From: Armatimonadota bacterium | Lineage (GTDB): Bacteria > Armatimonadota > Zipacnadia > Zipacnadales > JABUFB01 | DNA length: 64,000 nucleotides | Assembly: GCA_013314775.1 (NCBI GenBank) | Contig: JABUFB010000011.1 | Coordinates: 197,144-261,143 of the forward strand | Reading direction: 5' to 3' | Part shown: positions 1 through 7,948 of the stretch, in pieces | Numbering within the stretch: the stretch's first letter is position 1 | How the letters are laid out: each line of letters starts with the position of its first letter | The notes under the pieces: generated by a model | The model's input: the letters and a program-made list of their open reading frames with translations, nothing else | Told to the model about the DNA's origin: nothing | The model's database searches: none | Made by a program: the position numbers and the translations under genes

Positions 1-669
1 GTTGGCGACGGTGCCCTCCAGAATCTTCAGCAACGCCTGCTGGACGCCCTCGCCGGAGACGTCTCGGGTAATCGAAGGGTTGTCACCCTTGGAGGCGATC
101 TTGTCGATCTCGTCGATATAGATGATTCCGCGCTCGGCCTTTTCGATGTCGTGGTCGGCCGCGATCACCAGTTGCAGCAGGATGTTTTCGACGTCCTCGC
201 CGACATAGCCGGCTTCGGTCACGCTGGTTGCGTCCGCGATGGTAAAAGGGACGTCCAGCATCTGTGCGAGAGTGCGTGCGATGAGGGTCTTGCCTGAGCC
301 CGTGGGCCCCATGAGCAGAATGTTGGTCTTGTCCAGCTCGACGTCATCGTCGCCCAGGTCATTGAGCATCGCGCGCTTGTAGTGGTTGTAGACGGCGACA
401 GACAGGACCCGCTTGGCCTGCTCCTGCCCCACCACGTACTGGTCGAGGTACTCCTTTATCGCTTTGGGGACTGGGACCTGGCCGGCGTCGGCGGTCTCAT
501 GCAACGATTGCTGTGCCTTGCTCCGCAGAATCTGGTTGCACAGGCCTACGCAGTCGGCACAGATGTAGACTCCCGGCCCGGCGATGAGCTGCTTAACTTC
601 GGTCGGGCGTTCACGTCCGCAGAAACTGCAGCGCAGGCGCCGATCGTTCCCGTCTCCGGCTGCGTTCAT
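1..669 (-). CDS. clpX: ATP-dependent Clp protease ATP-binding subunit ClpX (partial, C-terminus outside window)
   Basis: AAA+ unfoldase that recognises tagged or regulatory substrates, unfolds them with ATP and feeds them to ClpP in the cytosol. The 223 residues present start at ATG 669. An N-terminal C4 zinc-binding domain is visible (Cys14, Cys17, Cys37, Cys40), followed by the [10 protein letters not shown] segment, a Walker A (GPTGSGKT, residues 121-128) and a Walker B (YIDEID, near 185). The reading frame is open to base 1, so the pore loops and the ClpP-docking loop lie outside the window. It follows clpP by 67 bases on the same strand, giving the common tig-clpP-clpX order and probably one transcript. 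Identification is secure; only the missing C-terminus prevents judging integrity. Confidence 0.97.
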   Translation of the reverse strand, partial: MNAAGDGNDRRLRCSFCGRERPTEVKQLIAGPGVYICADCVGLCNQILRSKAQQSLHETADAGQVPVPKAIKEYLDQYVVGQEQAKRVLSVAVYNHYKRAMLNDLGDDDVELDKTNILLMGPTGSGKTLIARTLAQMLDVPFTIADATSVTEAGYVGEDVENILLQLVIAADHDIEKAERGIIYIDEIDKIASKGDNPSITRDVSGEGVQQALLKILEGTVAN

Positions 670-736
670 CCGGATCTGTCTCCCGTTCCTTCGGTGCTTG
701 ACTGCACGGGTGTGTTAGCTGTATGCCCCGCCTGCT

Positions 737-1333
737 TCACTCAGTGGGTGTCGGCTGCTTCTGCGCCACGTGGTCCACAACGCCATACGCCATGGCTTCG
801 GTGGCCGTCATGTACTTGTCGCGATCAGTGTCGCGCTCGATGGTCTCCAGCGGTTGGCCGGTATGCCTGGCGAGTATCTCGTTGAGCCACCGGCGCACGC
901 GGATGATCTCCTCAGCCTGAATCTGTATGTCTGAGGCCTGTCCCTGGAAGCCACCCAGCGGCTGATGAATGAGCACCCGGGAGTACGGCAGGGCATAGCG
1001 GTGCCCGGGCTCGCCCGCTGCCAGGAGGACCGCGGCCATACTGGCGGCCTGCCCGATGCACCAGGTGTGGACCTGCGGCGAGATGTACTGCATCGTGTCA
1101 TAGATTGCGAGCCCTGCGGTGATCAGGCCGCCGGGGGAGTTGATGTACATCGAGATCGGCTCGGTCGGGTCGTCGCCCTGCAGGTACAGAAGCTGGGCCA
1201 CGATCAGGCTGGCAATCTGGTCGTCGATGGGCGTGCCGATGAAGACGATGCGCTCGCGCAGCAATCGGGAGTAGATATCATACGCGCGCTCGCCGCGTGC
1301 GGTCTGTTCGATGACGGTTGGTGGGTACAACAT
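737..1333 (-). CDS. clpP: ATP-dependent Clp protease proteolytic subunit ClpP
   Basis: Serine peptidase that forms the double-heptamer chamber degrading substrates unfolded by ClpX. The 198-residue protein has the complete catalytic triad in conserved contexts: Ser98 in GQAASMAA, His123 in HQPLGG and Asp172 in DRDKYM. It also carries the [10 protein letters not shown] segment near the N-terminus. Two starts are possible. GTG at 1345 overlaps the tig stop (GTGA), while ATG at 1333 has a GAGG ribosome site seven bases upstream. I chose the ATG because the resulting N-terminus resembles mature ClpP and the spacing is better. Length is close to the usual ~195-207 residues. Very probably co-transcribed with tig and clpX. 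Confidence 0.97.
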   Translation of the reverse strand: MLYPPTVIEQTARGERAYDIYSRLLRERIVFIGTPIDDQIASLIVAQLLYLQGDDPTEPISMYINSPGGLITAGLAIYDTMQYISPQVHTWCIGQAASMAAVLLAAGEPGHRYALPYSRVLIHQPLGGFQGQASDIQIQAEEIIRVRRWLNEILARHTGQPLETIERDTDRDKYMTATEAMAYGVVDHVAQKQPTPTE

Positions 1334-1341
1334 TTCGTGCC

Positions 1342-2814
1342 TCACGCCTCCTCTTGCTGGATGTCGGCCTCCGCGTCAGTTGCGGTCTCTCCAGCGACTT
1401 CGGCCGCGGGTTCGGCGGCCGTCTCTCTCGCGGCTTCAGGCGCTTCCTCGGCCGGCTCTTCGGGTGCCGACAGCGTCAGCAGTTCCTTGCGCATGGCAGC
1501 GTACTCTTCAGCGGTGACTTCGCGCACGGTCGCGGCGCCGATCAAGGAATCGAACACCGCGCGGCGCTGAATACGGGTCTTCACCATGTCCGTGAGGTCA
1601 TCCTGCAAGTCGGCCGCCTGCTTCAGGAAGGACAGCTCAAGGTCGTGTTCCTCTGCATACCGTGCAAGTTCGGCCTCAATCTCGTCCTCGGTGGGTTCCG
1701 GCTGCTGCTTGGCCAGTTCATCGAGAATTGCGTCCAGTGTGAGCAAATGCCTGGCGCGCCGCTCCTGGCCTGCTTCAAACTGCTCATCGGAGACGCCGAC
1801 GGCGTTGATAAACTCCTGGATCTCCATGCCCATCTCGTCGAGTTCTTCGCCGAGCTCGCCGAGCTGCCGCCGGACCATCCCGTCAACCATCACCTGGGGC
1901 AGTTCCACGGTGCAACGCTCAAGGAGAGCCTTGACGACCTGGTTCTCCATCTCCTGACGGGCCTTGTCAGCGAGCCGTTCCGAAATCTGGCGGATTACCT
2001 CGGTACGGAGATCCTCGAATGTACTGAACTTCTCGCTGTCCAGTGACTGAGCGAATTCATCATCCAGATCGGGGAGCTTGCGCTCGCGGAGAGCGTCAAT
2101 CTCCACCGTGATGTGAGCGTTCTTACCCGCGAGGTCCGCTTCTTCGTAGTCCTCGGGATATGTGATGTCCATCTCCACCGACTCGCCCACTTCTTTGCCG
2201 AGAATTTGCTCGTCGATTGGTGGGAAACGGTCTTTCTCACCCACCACCAGCGTTTCCTCGATGCCCGTTATCGGGTTGTCCTCACCCTCCACGCGGATCG
2301 TTAGTTCCAGGTCCACGACGTCTCCTGTCTGGACGGTGGTGCGCTCGACGGTGATCTCTTCGGCATTCGCGGCACGCAGCTGCTCGATGACTTCGGCGAC
2401 CTGTTCCTCGCTGGGTTCCACTTGCGGCCGGATGAGTTCAAGGTCGGACAGATCCGCGAGGGTGACGCGCGGTCCCACCGTGGCGGTGAACTCAAGCTCC
2501 GCGGGCTCGCCTTCCTGCAGATCCAGCTCTTCGAGGTCCGGAAGCTCGGGCTCGCCGATGACCTCCAGCTCCTCGAGGGTTTTCTCGAGGTGCTCCTGGA
2601 GCAGCTCGTACCATGCTGAACTTCGGATGGCGCCTTCGCCGACCTGACGCTTGAGCAATGCGCGGGGGGCTTTGCCCGGGCGGAAACCGCGGATCTGTCC
2701 GCGCGCGCTCAGCTCCGCGTAGACCTTGTCGAAGGACGCCGTGACCTCGCCGGCATCAAAGCCTAGTGTGATCTTGATCTGGCAGTCCGGCAGGTTCTCC
2801 GTACGTACGTTCAC
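1342..2814 (-). CDS. tig: Trigger factor (ribosome-associated chaperone)
   Basis: Folding chaperone that docks on ribosomal protein L23 at the exit tunnel and shelters nascent chains. The 490-residue product starts at GTG 2814 with GGGAGAG upstream. The ribosome-binding signature GFRPGKAP is at residues 43-50, a FKBP-type peptidyl-prolyl isomerase domain spans roughly 155-245, and the helical C-terminal chaperone domain follows. The last ~45 residues are an Ala/Glu-rich low-complexity tail, which makes it longer than the typical ~430-450 residues. It heads the tig-clpP-clpX set, pairing folding with degradation functions. No convincing promoter could be placed in 2815-3025: a TTGACA at 2936-2931 lacks a good -10 at the right distance. 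Confidence 0.97.
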   Translation of the reverse strand: MNVRTENLPDCQIKITLGFDAGEVTASFDKVYAELSARGQIRGFRPGKAPRALLKRQVGEGAIRSSAWYELLQEHLEKTLEELEVIGEPELPDLEELDLQEGEPAELEFTATVGPRVTLADLSDLELIRPQVEPSEEQVAEVIEQLRAANAEEITVERTTVQTGDVVDLELTIRVEGEDNPITGIEETLVVGEKDRFPPIDEQILGKEVGESVEMDITYPEDYEEADLAGKNAHITVEIDALRERKLPDLDDEFAQSLDSEKFSTFEDLRTEVIRQISERLADKARQEMENQVVKALLERCTVELPQVMVDGMVRRQLGELGEELDEMGMEIQEFINAVGVSDEQFEAGQERRARHLLTLDAILDELAKQQPEPTEDEIEAELARYAEEHDLELSFLKQAADLQDDLTDMVKTRIQRRAVFDSLIGAATVREVTAEEYAAMRKELLTLSAPEEPAEEAPEAARETAAEPAAEVAGETATDAEADIQQEEA

Positions 2815-3025
2815 CTGGAATCTCTCCCACTGTCACTTGGGCTTCTGTTGCCCGCGGGGCTGGTGCTCTGGCCCTGAAGGACCCCGTCCAACACACAAAC
2901 GCCGTCCGGTGAAACCACCAGACGACGCGGTGTCAAGCCTGCAATCTGGTACTGCGTGCCGATGCTGCCGTGCCCGGCGTGCGCAAGGTCGGGAATGGGC
3001 AACGGCGGGATCGGGAGGACGGATC

Positions 3026-3109
3026 TGGTGGGCGCGGGGAGATTCGAACTCCCACGGGTCTCCCCACATGATCCTAAGTCATGCATGTCTGCCGTTCCAT
3101 CACGCGCCC
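3026..3109 (-). tRNA. tRNA-Leu(TAG)
   Basis: Cloverleaf with acceptor pair GGGCGCG/CGCGCCC, a class-II variable arm, anticodon loop CTTAGGA (anticodon TAG, reads CUA and other CUN codons), T-arm loop TTCGAAT and an encoded CCA at 3028-3026. It is the last tRNA of the seven-gene minus-strand cluster. Confidence 0.95.
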
Positions 3110-3141
3110 CAGCCGACCGCCCCGCGGCCTATGAAAGTATT

Positions 3142-3217
3142 TGGTGGGTCGTGGAGGACTCGAACCTCCGACCTTGGCATTAAGAGTGCCCTGCTCTACC
3201 GGCTGAGCTAACGACCC
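3142..3217 (-). tRNA. tRNA-Lys(CTT)
   Basis: 76-base tRNA with acceptor GGGTCGT/ACGACCC, anticodon loop CTCTTAA (anticodon CTT), T loop TTCGAGT and an encoded CCA. Part of the seven-tRNA transcript. Confidence 0.96.
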
Positions 3218-3305
3218 ACGGTCCGGAACGGCGGAATGGCAGTTTACGCAGGAGTTGCGCTCGTTGTCAAGCCCAATCCGTGCCGCCCGCCGCACCGGGC
3301 GAGTC

Positions 3306-3382
3306 TGGCGCGCCCGGGAGGATTTGAACCCCCGACCCACGGATCCGAAGTCCGTTGCTCTATTCCACTGAGCTACGGGCGC
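3306..3382 (-). tRNA. tRNA-Arg(TCG)
   Basis: 77-base tRNA with acceptor GCGCCCG/CGGGCGC, anticodon loop CTTCGGA (anticodon TCG), T loop TTCAAAT and an encoded CCA. Most bacteria read CGN with an ACG (inosine) tRNA-Arg. A TCG species therefore either complements that tRNA or replaces part of its decoding here; the window alone cannot tell. Confidence 0.94.
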
Positions 3383-3429
3383 ACCCAAGTGAGGCCAAAC
3401 AGACGACGACCGCGTCTGCGGTAATTCAT

Positions 3430-3506
3430 TGGGGTGGGCGATGGGATTCGAACCCACGACCGCCGGAGCCACAGTCCGGTGCTCTGCCAGTTGAGCTACA
3501 CCCACC
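3430..3506 (-). tRNA. tRNA-His(GTG)
   Basis: Acceptor GTGGGTG/CGCCCAC with the His-specific extra 5' G (G-1, base 3506) opposite discriminator C73, anticodon loop CTGTGGC (GTG), T loop TTCGAAT and an encoded CCA. Confidence 0.96.
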
Positions 3507-3524
3507 ATCGAAATTGTCAACCGC

Positions 3525-3600
3525 TGGCGCGCCCGGCCCGGTTCGAACGGGCGACCCGCGGCTTAGAAGGCCGCTGCTCTATCCGCTGAGCTACGGGCGC
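3525..3600 (-). tRNA. tRNA-Arg(TCT)
   Basis: 76-base tRNA with acceptor GCGCCCG/CGGGCGC, anticodon loop CTTCTAA (anticodon TCT, reads AGA/AGG) and an encoded CCA. It shares its acceptor stem with tRNA-Arg(TCG) two genes downstream in the same cluster. Confidence 0.95.
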
Positions 3601-3640
3601 ACACTGGTAACCCACGTTCAGCCCGGCCGGGCAGCATGTC

Positions 3641-3716
3641 TGGAGCGGGCGACGAGATTCGAACTCGCGACATTCAGCTTGGAAGGCTGACGCTCTACCA
3701 ACTGAGCTACACCCGC
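3641..3716 (-). tRNA. tRNA-Gly(TCC)
   Basis: 76-base tRNA with acceptor GCGGGTG/CGCCCGC, discriminator T, anticodon loop CTTCCAA (anticodon TCC), T loop TTCGAAT and an encoded CCA. Confidence 0.96.
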
Positions 3717-3735
3717 TCGGTCCTTGGCCGGGATC

Positions 3736-3813
3736 TGGTCGGGGCGGCCGGACTTGAACCGGCGACCTTCTGGTCCCAAACCAGACGCGCTAGCCAAACT
3801 GCGCCACGCCCCG
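3736..3813 (-). tRNA. tRNA-Pro(TGG)
   Basis: First gene of the tRNA cluster. Acceptor CGGGGCG/CGCCCCG, anticodon loop TTTGGGA (anticodon TGG), T loop TTCAAGT and an encoded CCA. A strong promoter lies directly upstream at 3836-3865. Confidence 0.96.
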
Positions 3814-3835
3814 CGGGACGAACCTAACCGAGTTC

Positions 3836-3865
3836 AGTATAGCTGATACCCGATTCGCCGGTCAA
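3836..3865 (-). promoter_or_regulatory. sigma70-type promoter of the seven-tRNA cluster
   Basis: On the minus strand, TTGACC (3865-3860) and TATACT (3841-3836) are separated by 18 bases. The -10 lies about 22 bases before tRNA-Pro. No other promoter-like element was seen between the tRNA genes, so one primary transcript for all seven is likely. Confidence 0.8.
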
Positions 3866-3901
3866 GCCTCCAGGTGCTTCGTCTCCACCCGTTGCCCCAG
3901 G

Positions 3902-4126
3902 CTACCAGCCGCCACCCGAACCCTCGGAGATCACGCGAACGTTGTCTGCCCGCGGGCCCTTCGGGTGCTCCACGATGTCGAACTCCACCTCGGCGTTCTC
4001 CGCAAGGCTCCTGTAGCCTTCTCCTGCGATTCCGCTGTAGTGGACGAACACGTCCTCCCCGTTCTCCTGCTCGATGAAACCGAATCCCTTGGCGTCGTTG
4101 AACCACTTGACCTTGCCGATCGGCAT
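3902..4126 (-). CDS. Cold-shock protein, CspA family
   Basis: Small RNA-binding OB-fold protein that melts RNA secondary structure, acting in the cytosol. The 74-residue product has the single cold-shock domain with RNP1 (KGFGFI) and RNP2 (VFVHY). The C-terminus is a short Gly tail. The frame is open further upstream, but ATG 4126 gives the canonical [10 protein letters not shown] start and has GGGAGGG upstream, so the longer start is rejected. The gene is monocistronic, with its own promoter at 4272-4301 and a ~140-base 5' leader. Long leaders are typical of thermosensing csp mRNAs, but whether this copy is cold-induced cannot be read from sequence. Confidence 0.96.
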   Translation of the reverse strand: MPIGKVKWFNDAKGFGFIEQENGEDVFVHYSGIAGEGYRSLAENAEVEFDIVEHPKGPRADNVRVISEGSGGGW

Positions 4127-4265
4127 GAACGATAAGCCCTCCCGAGGCGTTTGACCGTCGCCGGGAGAGCCGAGCCTGACTCCCCCGGGACGCTGCGGCC
4201 GAAAAAACGGAAAACCGGAGACAGAGCCGGTACAGCCGTCCCGGCTGCGTCTTCCGGTCATCAAC
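4127..4265 (-). promoter_or_regulatory. Long 5' untranslated leader of the csp gene
   Basis: About 140 bases lie between the predicted transcription start (near 4265) and ATG 4126. The segment is rich in short complementary stretches. No known riboswitch signature was recognised. By analogy with csp mRNAs it may control translation by temperature-dependent folding; this is inference. Confidence 0.45.
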
Positions 4266-4271
4266 GGCGCG

Positions 4272-4301
4272 AGTATAGCAAAGCGCTGCGGCAAGTGTCA
4301 A
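4272..4301 (-). promoter_or_regulatory. sigma70-type promoter of the csp gene
   Basis: TTGACA (4301-4296) and TATACT (4277-4272) on the minus strand with an 18-base spacer. Placement implies a start near 4265. Confidence 0.78.
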
Positions 4302-4383
4302 GCATTCATGCGCACTTGCCAGGACCATCGGTCTTGTGGAATTTGTGCCTTCCGGGGCCGAATTGGGGCCGCGCAAGCCCCTC

Positions 4384-4605
4384 GCTTTGAGCCCTTACCC
4401 CACACCCCGCGGAGCGAGCGACAGGCCGTTCCCCGCGCACCCCGGGTCCGGCCAGTCCTGGCTTGTGACCCATTCCCGGGGCCGGGATCCTCGGGCTGCC
4501 GTGGGAGGATAGAGGCTCACGGCTCCACCCGAAGCCTCACAGTGCACGGCACGACCCCAACACCGCGGGCACCGGACGCCGGCCACACACACGAGGCAGG
4601 CACGC
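4384..4605 (+). repeat. Dispersed intergenic repeat, copy A
   Basis: Shares ordered blocks with 61130-61380: gcgacaggccgtt (4418 and 61243), gcttgtg-g/a-cccattcc (4461 and 61288), caacaccg (4558 and 61332) and accggacgc (4571 and 61345). The first two blocks are 43 and 45 bases apart in the two copies; copy A then carries about 53 extra bases. It has no credible coding frame. It lies between the divergent csp and ffh promoters. Confidence 0.7.
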
Positions 4606-4643
4606 CTCCCACAAGACCCGTGGGGCGAAAGCGCGCGGTTGTG

Positions 4644-4672
4644 TTGACAAGCCGGCGGTGGACCAATATACT
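4644..4672 (+). promoter_or_regulatory. Near-consensus sigma70-type promoter upstream of ffh
   Basis: TTGACA (4644-4649), a 17-base spacer and TATACT (4667-4672). Expected start near 4679. This is the strongest promoter match in the window and presumably drives the ffh-rpsP-khpA-ylqD-rimM-trmD-rplS-lepB series. Confidence 0.82.
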
Positions 4673-4678
4673 GTCTCA

Positions 4679-4742
4679 ACCGTGAGGGCTGAGGTGTCCT
4701 GGGCCTTGGACCGCCGCCAGCTGGTGCCGGCGGCTGTTTTTG
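4679..4742 (+). ncRNA. Short leader RNA / attenuator ending in an intrinsic terminator, upstream of ffh
   Basis: From the predicted start near 4679, RNA polymerase meets a hairpin with stem GCCGCC (4713-4718) / GGCGGC (4729-4734) followed by a T-run (4737-4741). This yields a ~64-base RNA. An upstream segment (GGTGTCC near 4692 with GGACCGCC near 4707) can pair and overlaps the terminator's 5' arm, so an antiterminator arrangement is possible. The remaining ~108 bases to ffh hold no second clear promoter. It lacks the GGAAGGAAGCA core expected for SRP RNA. Function unknown; the attenuator reading is inference. Confidence 0.55.
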
Positions 4743-4850
4743 TTGTGGTTGCATTTCTGGACGGGACTGCCCGCGCGGTGCGCGGAACGCAACTGCGCAT
4801 CAACGCGTCCTGCGGATCAGTAAGCGCCGCGGGGCAGTTATGGTGTTTGC

Positions 4851-6185
4851 ATGTTTGAGTCATTGACCGATCGGCTGCAGGGAGCCTTCAAGCGCCTGAG
4901 CGGCCGCGGAAAACTGGGGCAGAAGGAAGTCCGCGAAGGGCTCAAGGAGATCCGTCTTGCGCTCCTGGAAGCGGACGTCCACTACCAGGTGGTCAAAGAC
5001 TTCGTCCGCGACGTCCAGAATAAGGCGCTGGGCGAGGACATTCTCAGGGGGCTCAACCCCACCCAGCAGATCGTGAAAATCGTGCACGAGGAACTGGTGC
5101 ATCTCCTGGGCGACCAGGCCGTGCCCGTGAAGGATGCTCCGAAGCCGCCCACAGTCATCATGCTCTGCGGTCTGCAGGGCTCGGGTAAGACCACCACCAG
5201 CGGCAAGCTCGCGGACTATTATAAGAGGCATGGGCGCAGGCCCCTGCTGTGTGCGACCGACGTCTACCGCCCCGCGGCCATCGAGCAGCTGCGGCAGGTT
5301 GCGGCCCAGGTGGGCGTGGACGTCTATACAATGGGCGAGAATGACCCCGTCGATATCGCCCGGGCCGCGTACAAACATGCGGTCTCAGCCGGCTACAATC
5401 CGCTTATCATCGACACTGCGGGTCGCCTGCAGGTCGATGAGGAGATGATGGACGAAGCAGCGAACATCGAGCAGAGTTTCGATGAGGTCGAGACCCTGCT
5501 CGTGGTTGACGCCATGACCGGTCAGGACGCGGTCAACATCGCCCAGGGCTTCGCGAACAAACTGAAGCTTGACGGCGTGATCTTGACCAAACTCGACAGT
5601 GACACCCGTGGCGGCGCGGCACTTTCGGTGCGTGGCGTAACCGGGGTGCCCATCAAGTTTGTGACCGTCAGTGAGCGCCTGGATGGGCTCGAGGTCTTCT
5701 ACCCGGATCGCATGGCCCAGCGCATCCTGGGCATGGGCGACGTGCTCACCCTCATCGAACGCGCCCAGCGGGTAGTAGACGGGGACGAGGCCCAGAAGCT
5801 TCAGCAGAAACTGATGCGGGCGGAGTTCGACCTCGAGGACTTCCGCCAGCACCTGCAGCGGGTCCGCAGCATGGGCCCCCTGGATCAGATCATCAAGATG
5901 CTGCCCGGTGCGTCACAGTTGGCCGGCATGATGCCCGACGAGGTGGACGAGAAGGAACTCGACACCGTCGACGCGATTATCAACTCCATGACGAAACAGG
6001 AGCGGTCCTACCCGGAGTTGATCAACGCCAGCCGCAAGCGGCGCATCGCCCGGGGCAGTGGTACTACGGTGCAGGACGTGAATATCGTCCTCAAAGAGTA
6101 TAAGCAGTTGTCGCAGATGATGTCGAGCATGGCAAAGGGCAAGGGCTTCAACATTGGCGGCCTGCGCATAGGTCCGATGAAGTAG
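4851..6185 (+). CDS. ffh: Signal recognition particle GTPase Ffh
   Basis: Binds signal sequences of nascent membrane and secreted proteins with SRP RNA, and hands ribosomes to FtsY and the SecYEG translocon. The 444-residue protein has the helical N domain (1-90), a G domain with GLQGSGKTTT (107-116), DTAGRL (188-193) and TKLDSDTRGG (246-255), then the M domain (about 300-444) with the SMTKQER...SRKRRIARGSG RNA-binding helices. ATG 4851 gives a full N domain, although the preceding ribosome site is weak. It opens the plus-strand ribosome/translation block, 39 bases before rpsP. Expression is probably set by the promoter-terminator leader at 4644-4742. Confidence 0.97.
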   Translation: MFESLTDRLQGAFKRLSGRGKLGQKEVREGLKEIRLALLEADVHYQVVKDFVRDVQNKALGEDILRGLNPTQQIVKIVHEELVHLLGDQAVPVKDAPKPPTVIMLCGLQGSGKTTTSGKLADYYKRHGRRPLLCATDVYRPAAIEQLRQVAAQVGVDVYTMGENDPVDIARAAYKHAVSAGYNPLIIDTAGRLQVDEEMMDEAANIEQSFDEVETLLVVDAMTGQDAVNIAQGFANKLKLDGVILTKLDSDTRGGAALSVRGVTGVPIKFVTVSERLDGLEVFYPDRMAQRILGMGDVLTLIERAQRVVDGDEAQKLQQKLMRAEFDLEDFRQHLQRVRSMGPLDQIIKMLPGASQLAGMMPDEVDEKELDTVDAIINSMTKQERSYPELINASRKRRIARGSGTTVQDVNIVLKEYKQLSQMMSSMAKGKGFNIGGLRIGPMK

Positions 6186-6224
6186 CCGCCACCAGGCGGG
6201 TAACGCGAAGGGAGATCACAGGTC

Positions 6225-6509
6225 TTGGCGACTCGAATTCGTCTCAAGAGGTACGGTTCGAAACACTCGGCTCATTACCGCGTCGCGGTGATGGACCAAA
6301 AGCGGCCGCGTGATGGACGCGCTATCGAGGAGATCGGGTATTACGACCCGAACACCGATCCGGCGACCATCCAGATTCAGCAGGACCGCGCGCAGTACTG
6401 GCTCTCCGTGGGCGCTCAGCCCAGTGAGACCGTGCAGAAGCTGTTCGCAAAGATGGGCATTGCCAAGCCCGGCAAGGCCGTCGCGGAAGAGCCGCCTGCC
6501 GAGAGCTAA
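6225..6509 (+). CDS. rpsP: 30S ribosomal protein S16
   Basis: Small-subunit assembly protein, 94 residues. It has the family N-terminus (IRLKRYGSKHSAHYRVAVMD) and the IGYYDP motif, followed by the usual helical part and a short Ala/Glu tail. The start is a TTG at 6225 preceded by GGGAG. No ATG in frame would retain the conserved IRLKR strand, so TTG is well supported. It lies in the conserved ffh-rpsP-khpA-ylqD-rimM-trmD-rplS order. Confidence 0.96.
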   Translation: MATRIRLKRYGSKHSAHYRVAVMDQKRPRDGRAIEEIGYYDPNTDPATIQIQQDRAQYWLSVGAQPSETVQKLFAKMGIAKPGKAVAEEPPAES

Positions 6510-6629
6510 CCGAACCGAACCGCCGGACGCAGCCGCCCCACAATGGGGGCCATGCGCCCGGCTTCGATCCATCACTGGGTTCGGCGGCCTGCGGTCGGCG
6601 ATCCGCGGAACAAATGCTGGAGGCTGCCT

Positions 6630-6860
6630 GTGAAGGAACTTGTTGAGTACCTAGTCAGGTCACTTGTGGATGACCCCGACCAAGTCGTGGTCACCGCTGT
6701 TGACCAGGGGCATACAAAGGTGTACCGGGTCGAGGTCGCTGAAGGCGATCTCGGGCAGGTCATCGGCCGCCAGGGGCGAATCGCCAACGCCCTGCGCACC
6801 ATACTCAGCACCGTCCGCACGTCGGACGGAACCCGGCACACTTTGGAAATCGTTTCCTGA
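6630..6860 (+). CDS. khpA: KhpA-type KH-domain RNA-binding protein
   Basis: Single KH domain RNA-binding protein, 76 residues. The KH GxxG loop is GRQG, within GQVIGRQGRIANALRTIL. GTG 6630 is preceded by CTGGAGG; the frame stays open upstream to 6543, but that extension has no family resemblance. KhpA proteins work with KhpB/Jag-type partners in RNA binding that affects cell-envelope growth in Gram-positives. Its position between rpsP and ylqD is the conserved one. Confidence 0.93.
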   Translation: MKELVEYLVRSLVDDPDQVVVTAVDQGHTKVYRVEVAEGDLGQVIGRQGRIANALRTILSTVRTSDGTRHTLEIVS

Positions 6861-6948
6861 CGCCCCGCGTTCCAACCCACGCGGCGACGTGTCAGCACGG
6901 CTGCGAATATCGGCGTGCCCCAGCGGCGCGCTTCCTGGAGGCCAGGCA

Positions 6949-7425
6949 ATGGATAGTGTAATCATCCGGCGCAATGTGTTCCTGCGCGCGATTGTGACCG
7001 AGAAACTGCGCACGGACCTGCAAAACGAGTTGCAGAATGCCGCCGACGAGATCGACCAGCACATCGCCGAGATTGACGCCCAGACCCGACACTATGTGAC
7101 CGATCTGCAGCGCACCGACCTGCAGCAGGCCATGGCGCTGCGCAAGCGCATCGAGGCCGAGAAGCGCAATCAGCAAGAACAACGCGACGCCCTGCTCGAG
7201 CGTAAGGCACAGGTCGCAGAGCTGCAGGACGGCACGGAAGTGCTGCGAGGCACGCTGGAGAGCTACGTTGAGCTCAAGGTCGGCGACAACCTCGCCGAGG
7301 TCCTGGGCGGCGTAGAAATCGTTACGAAGGACAATGAAGTCGTGGAGATTCGGCAGCGCCAGATTGTCGAAGAAGAGAATGCGGCGCCGGTTACGCCCAT
7401 CATCACGCCCGGATCAGACCGCTGA
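6949..7425 (+). CDS. ylqD: YlqD-family protein
   Basis: 158-residue, probably cytosolic protein of unknown function. Residues ~20-100 form a heptad-rich coiled coil (NELQNAADEIDQHIAEIDAQ, then Gln/Arg/Glu-rich helices). This is followed by a small beta-rich part (VELKVGDNLAEVLGGVEIV) and a Pro-rich tail. ATG 6949 has CTGGAGG upstream. The assignment rests on both this architecture and its place between khpA and rimM, where Bacillus carries ylqD. No catalytic motif is visible. Family assignment is likely, but function is not known. Confidence 0.8.
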   Translation: MDSVIIRRNVFLRAIVTEKLRTDLQNELQNAADEIDQHIAEIDAQTRHYVTDLQRTDLQQAMALRKRIEAEKRNQQEQRDALLERKAQVAELQDGTEVLRGTLESYVELKVGDNLAEVLGGVEIVTKDNEVVEIRQRQIVEEENAAPVTPIITPGSDR

Positions 7426-7444
7426 GGGATAGCGGAGCGGACCA

Positions 7445-7948
7445 ATGATTACCGTTGGCGAGATTGTGGCGGCGCACGGCCTGAACGGGCAGGTCCGCAT
7501 CGTTCTCCATACCGACTTCCCGGAGCGTTTTACCCAGATGGAATCCATCTGGGTAACGCGGCCCAATGGCGAGCGTGCACGCCGCAAGATACTTGACGTC
7601 AGCACGCACTCAACCAAGCCGCTATTGATCCTGAAGCTCGAGGGTATCTGGAACCGAGACACGGCGATGGCCTTTGTCGGTTCCATGCTGGAGATCGACG
7701 ACGATGAGGCGATGCCGCTCCCCGAGGGCGTGTACTATGAGCACGATCTCATCGGGCTGCAGGTGTTCACCACAGATGGCCGCGATCTTGGGCCTCTGAC
7801 TGAAGTCCTGCGAACCGGGGCGAATGACGTCTACGTGACCCCAACCTGTCTCATCCCCGCCATTCCCCAGGTGGTGCGGGAAGTGAACCTTGATCAGCGA
7901 CGCATGGTCGTCGAGCCCATGCCGGGGATGATCGACGAGGACGAATAA
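7445..7948 (+). CDS. rimM: Ribosome maturation factor RimM
   Basis: Assists 30S head assembly by binding S19. 167 residues with an N-terminal RimM beta-barrel ([16 protein letters not shown]) and a C-terminal PRC-barrel ([20 protein letters not shown]...TGANDVYV). ATG 7445 follows a GGAG. Its TAA overlaps the trmD ATG (TAATG at 7946-7950), pointing to translational coupling. Length is normal. Confidence 0.96.
   Translation: MITVGEIVAAHGLNGQVRIVLHTDFPERFTQMESIWVTRPNGERARRKILDVSTHSTKPLLILKLEGIWNRDTAMAFVGSMLEIDDDEAMPLPEGVYYEHDLIGLQVFTTDGRDLGPLTEVLRTGANDVYVTPTCLIPAIPQVVREVNLDQRRMVVEPMPGMIDEDE

Noticed and set aside
2815-3025. Promoter of tig at TTGACA 2936-2931
   Set aside because: No -10 box of acceptable quality lies at the right distance.
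2726-3827. Several short open frames across the tRNA cluster
   Set aside because: They are translations of tRNA genes and spacers.
4679-4850. SRP (4.5S) RNA next to ffh
   Set aside because: The GGAAGGAAGCA-type core expected in SRP RNA is absent.
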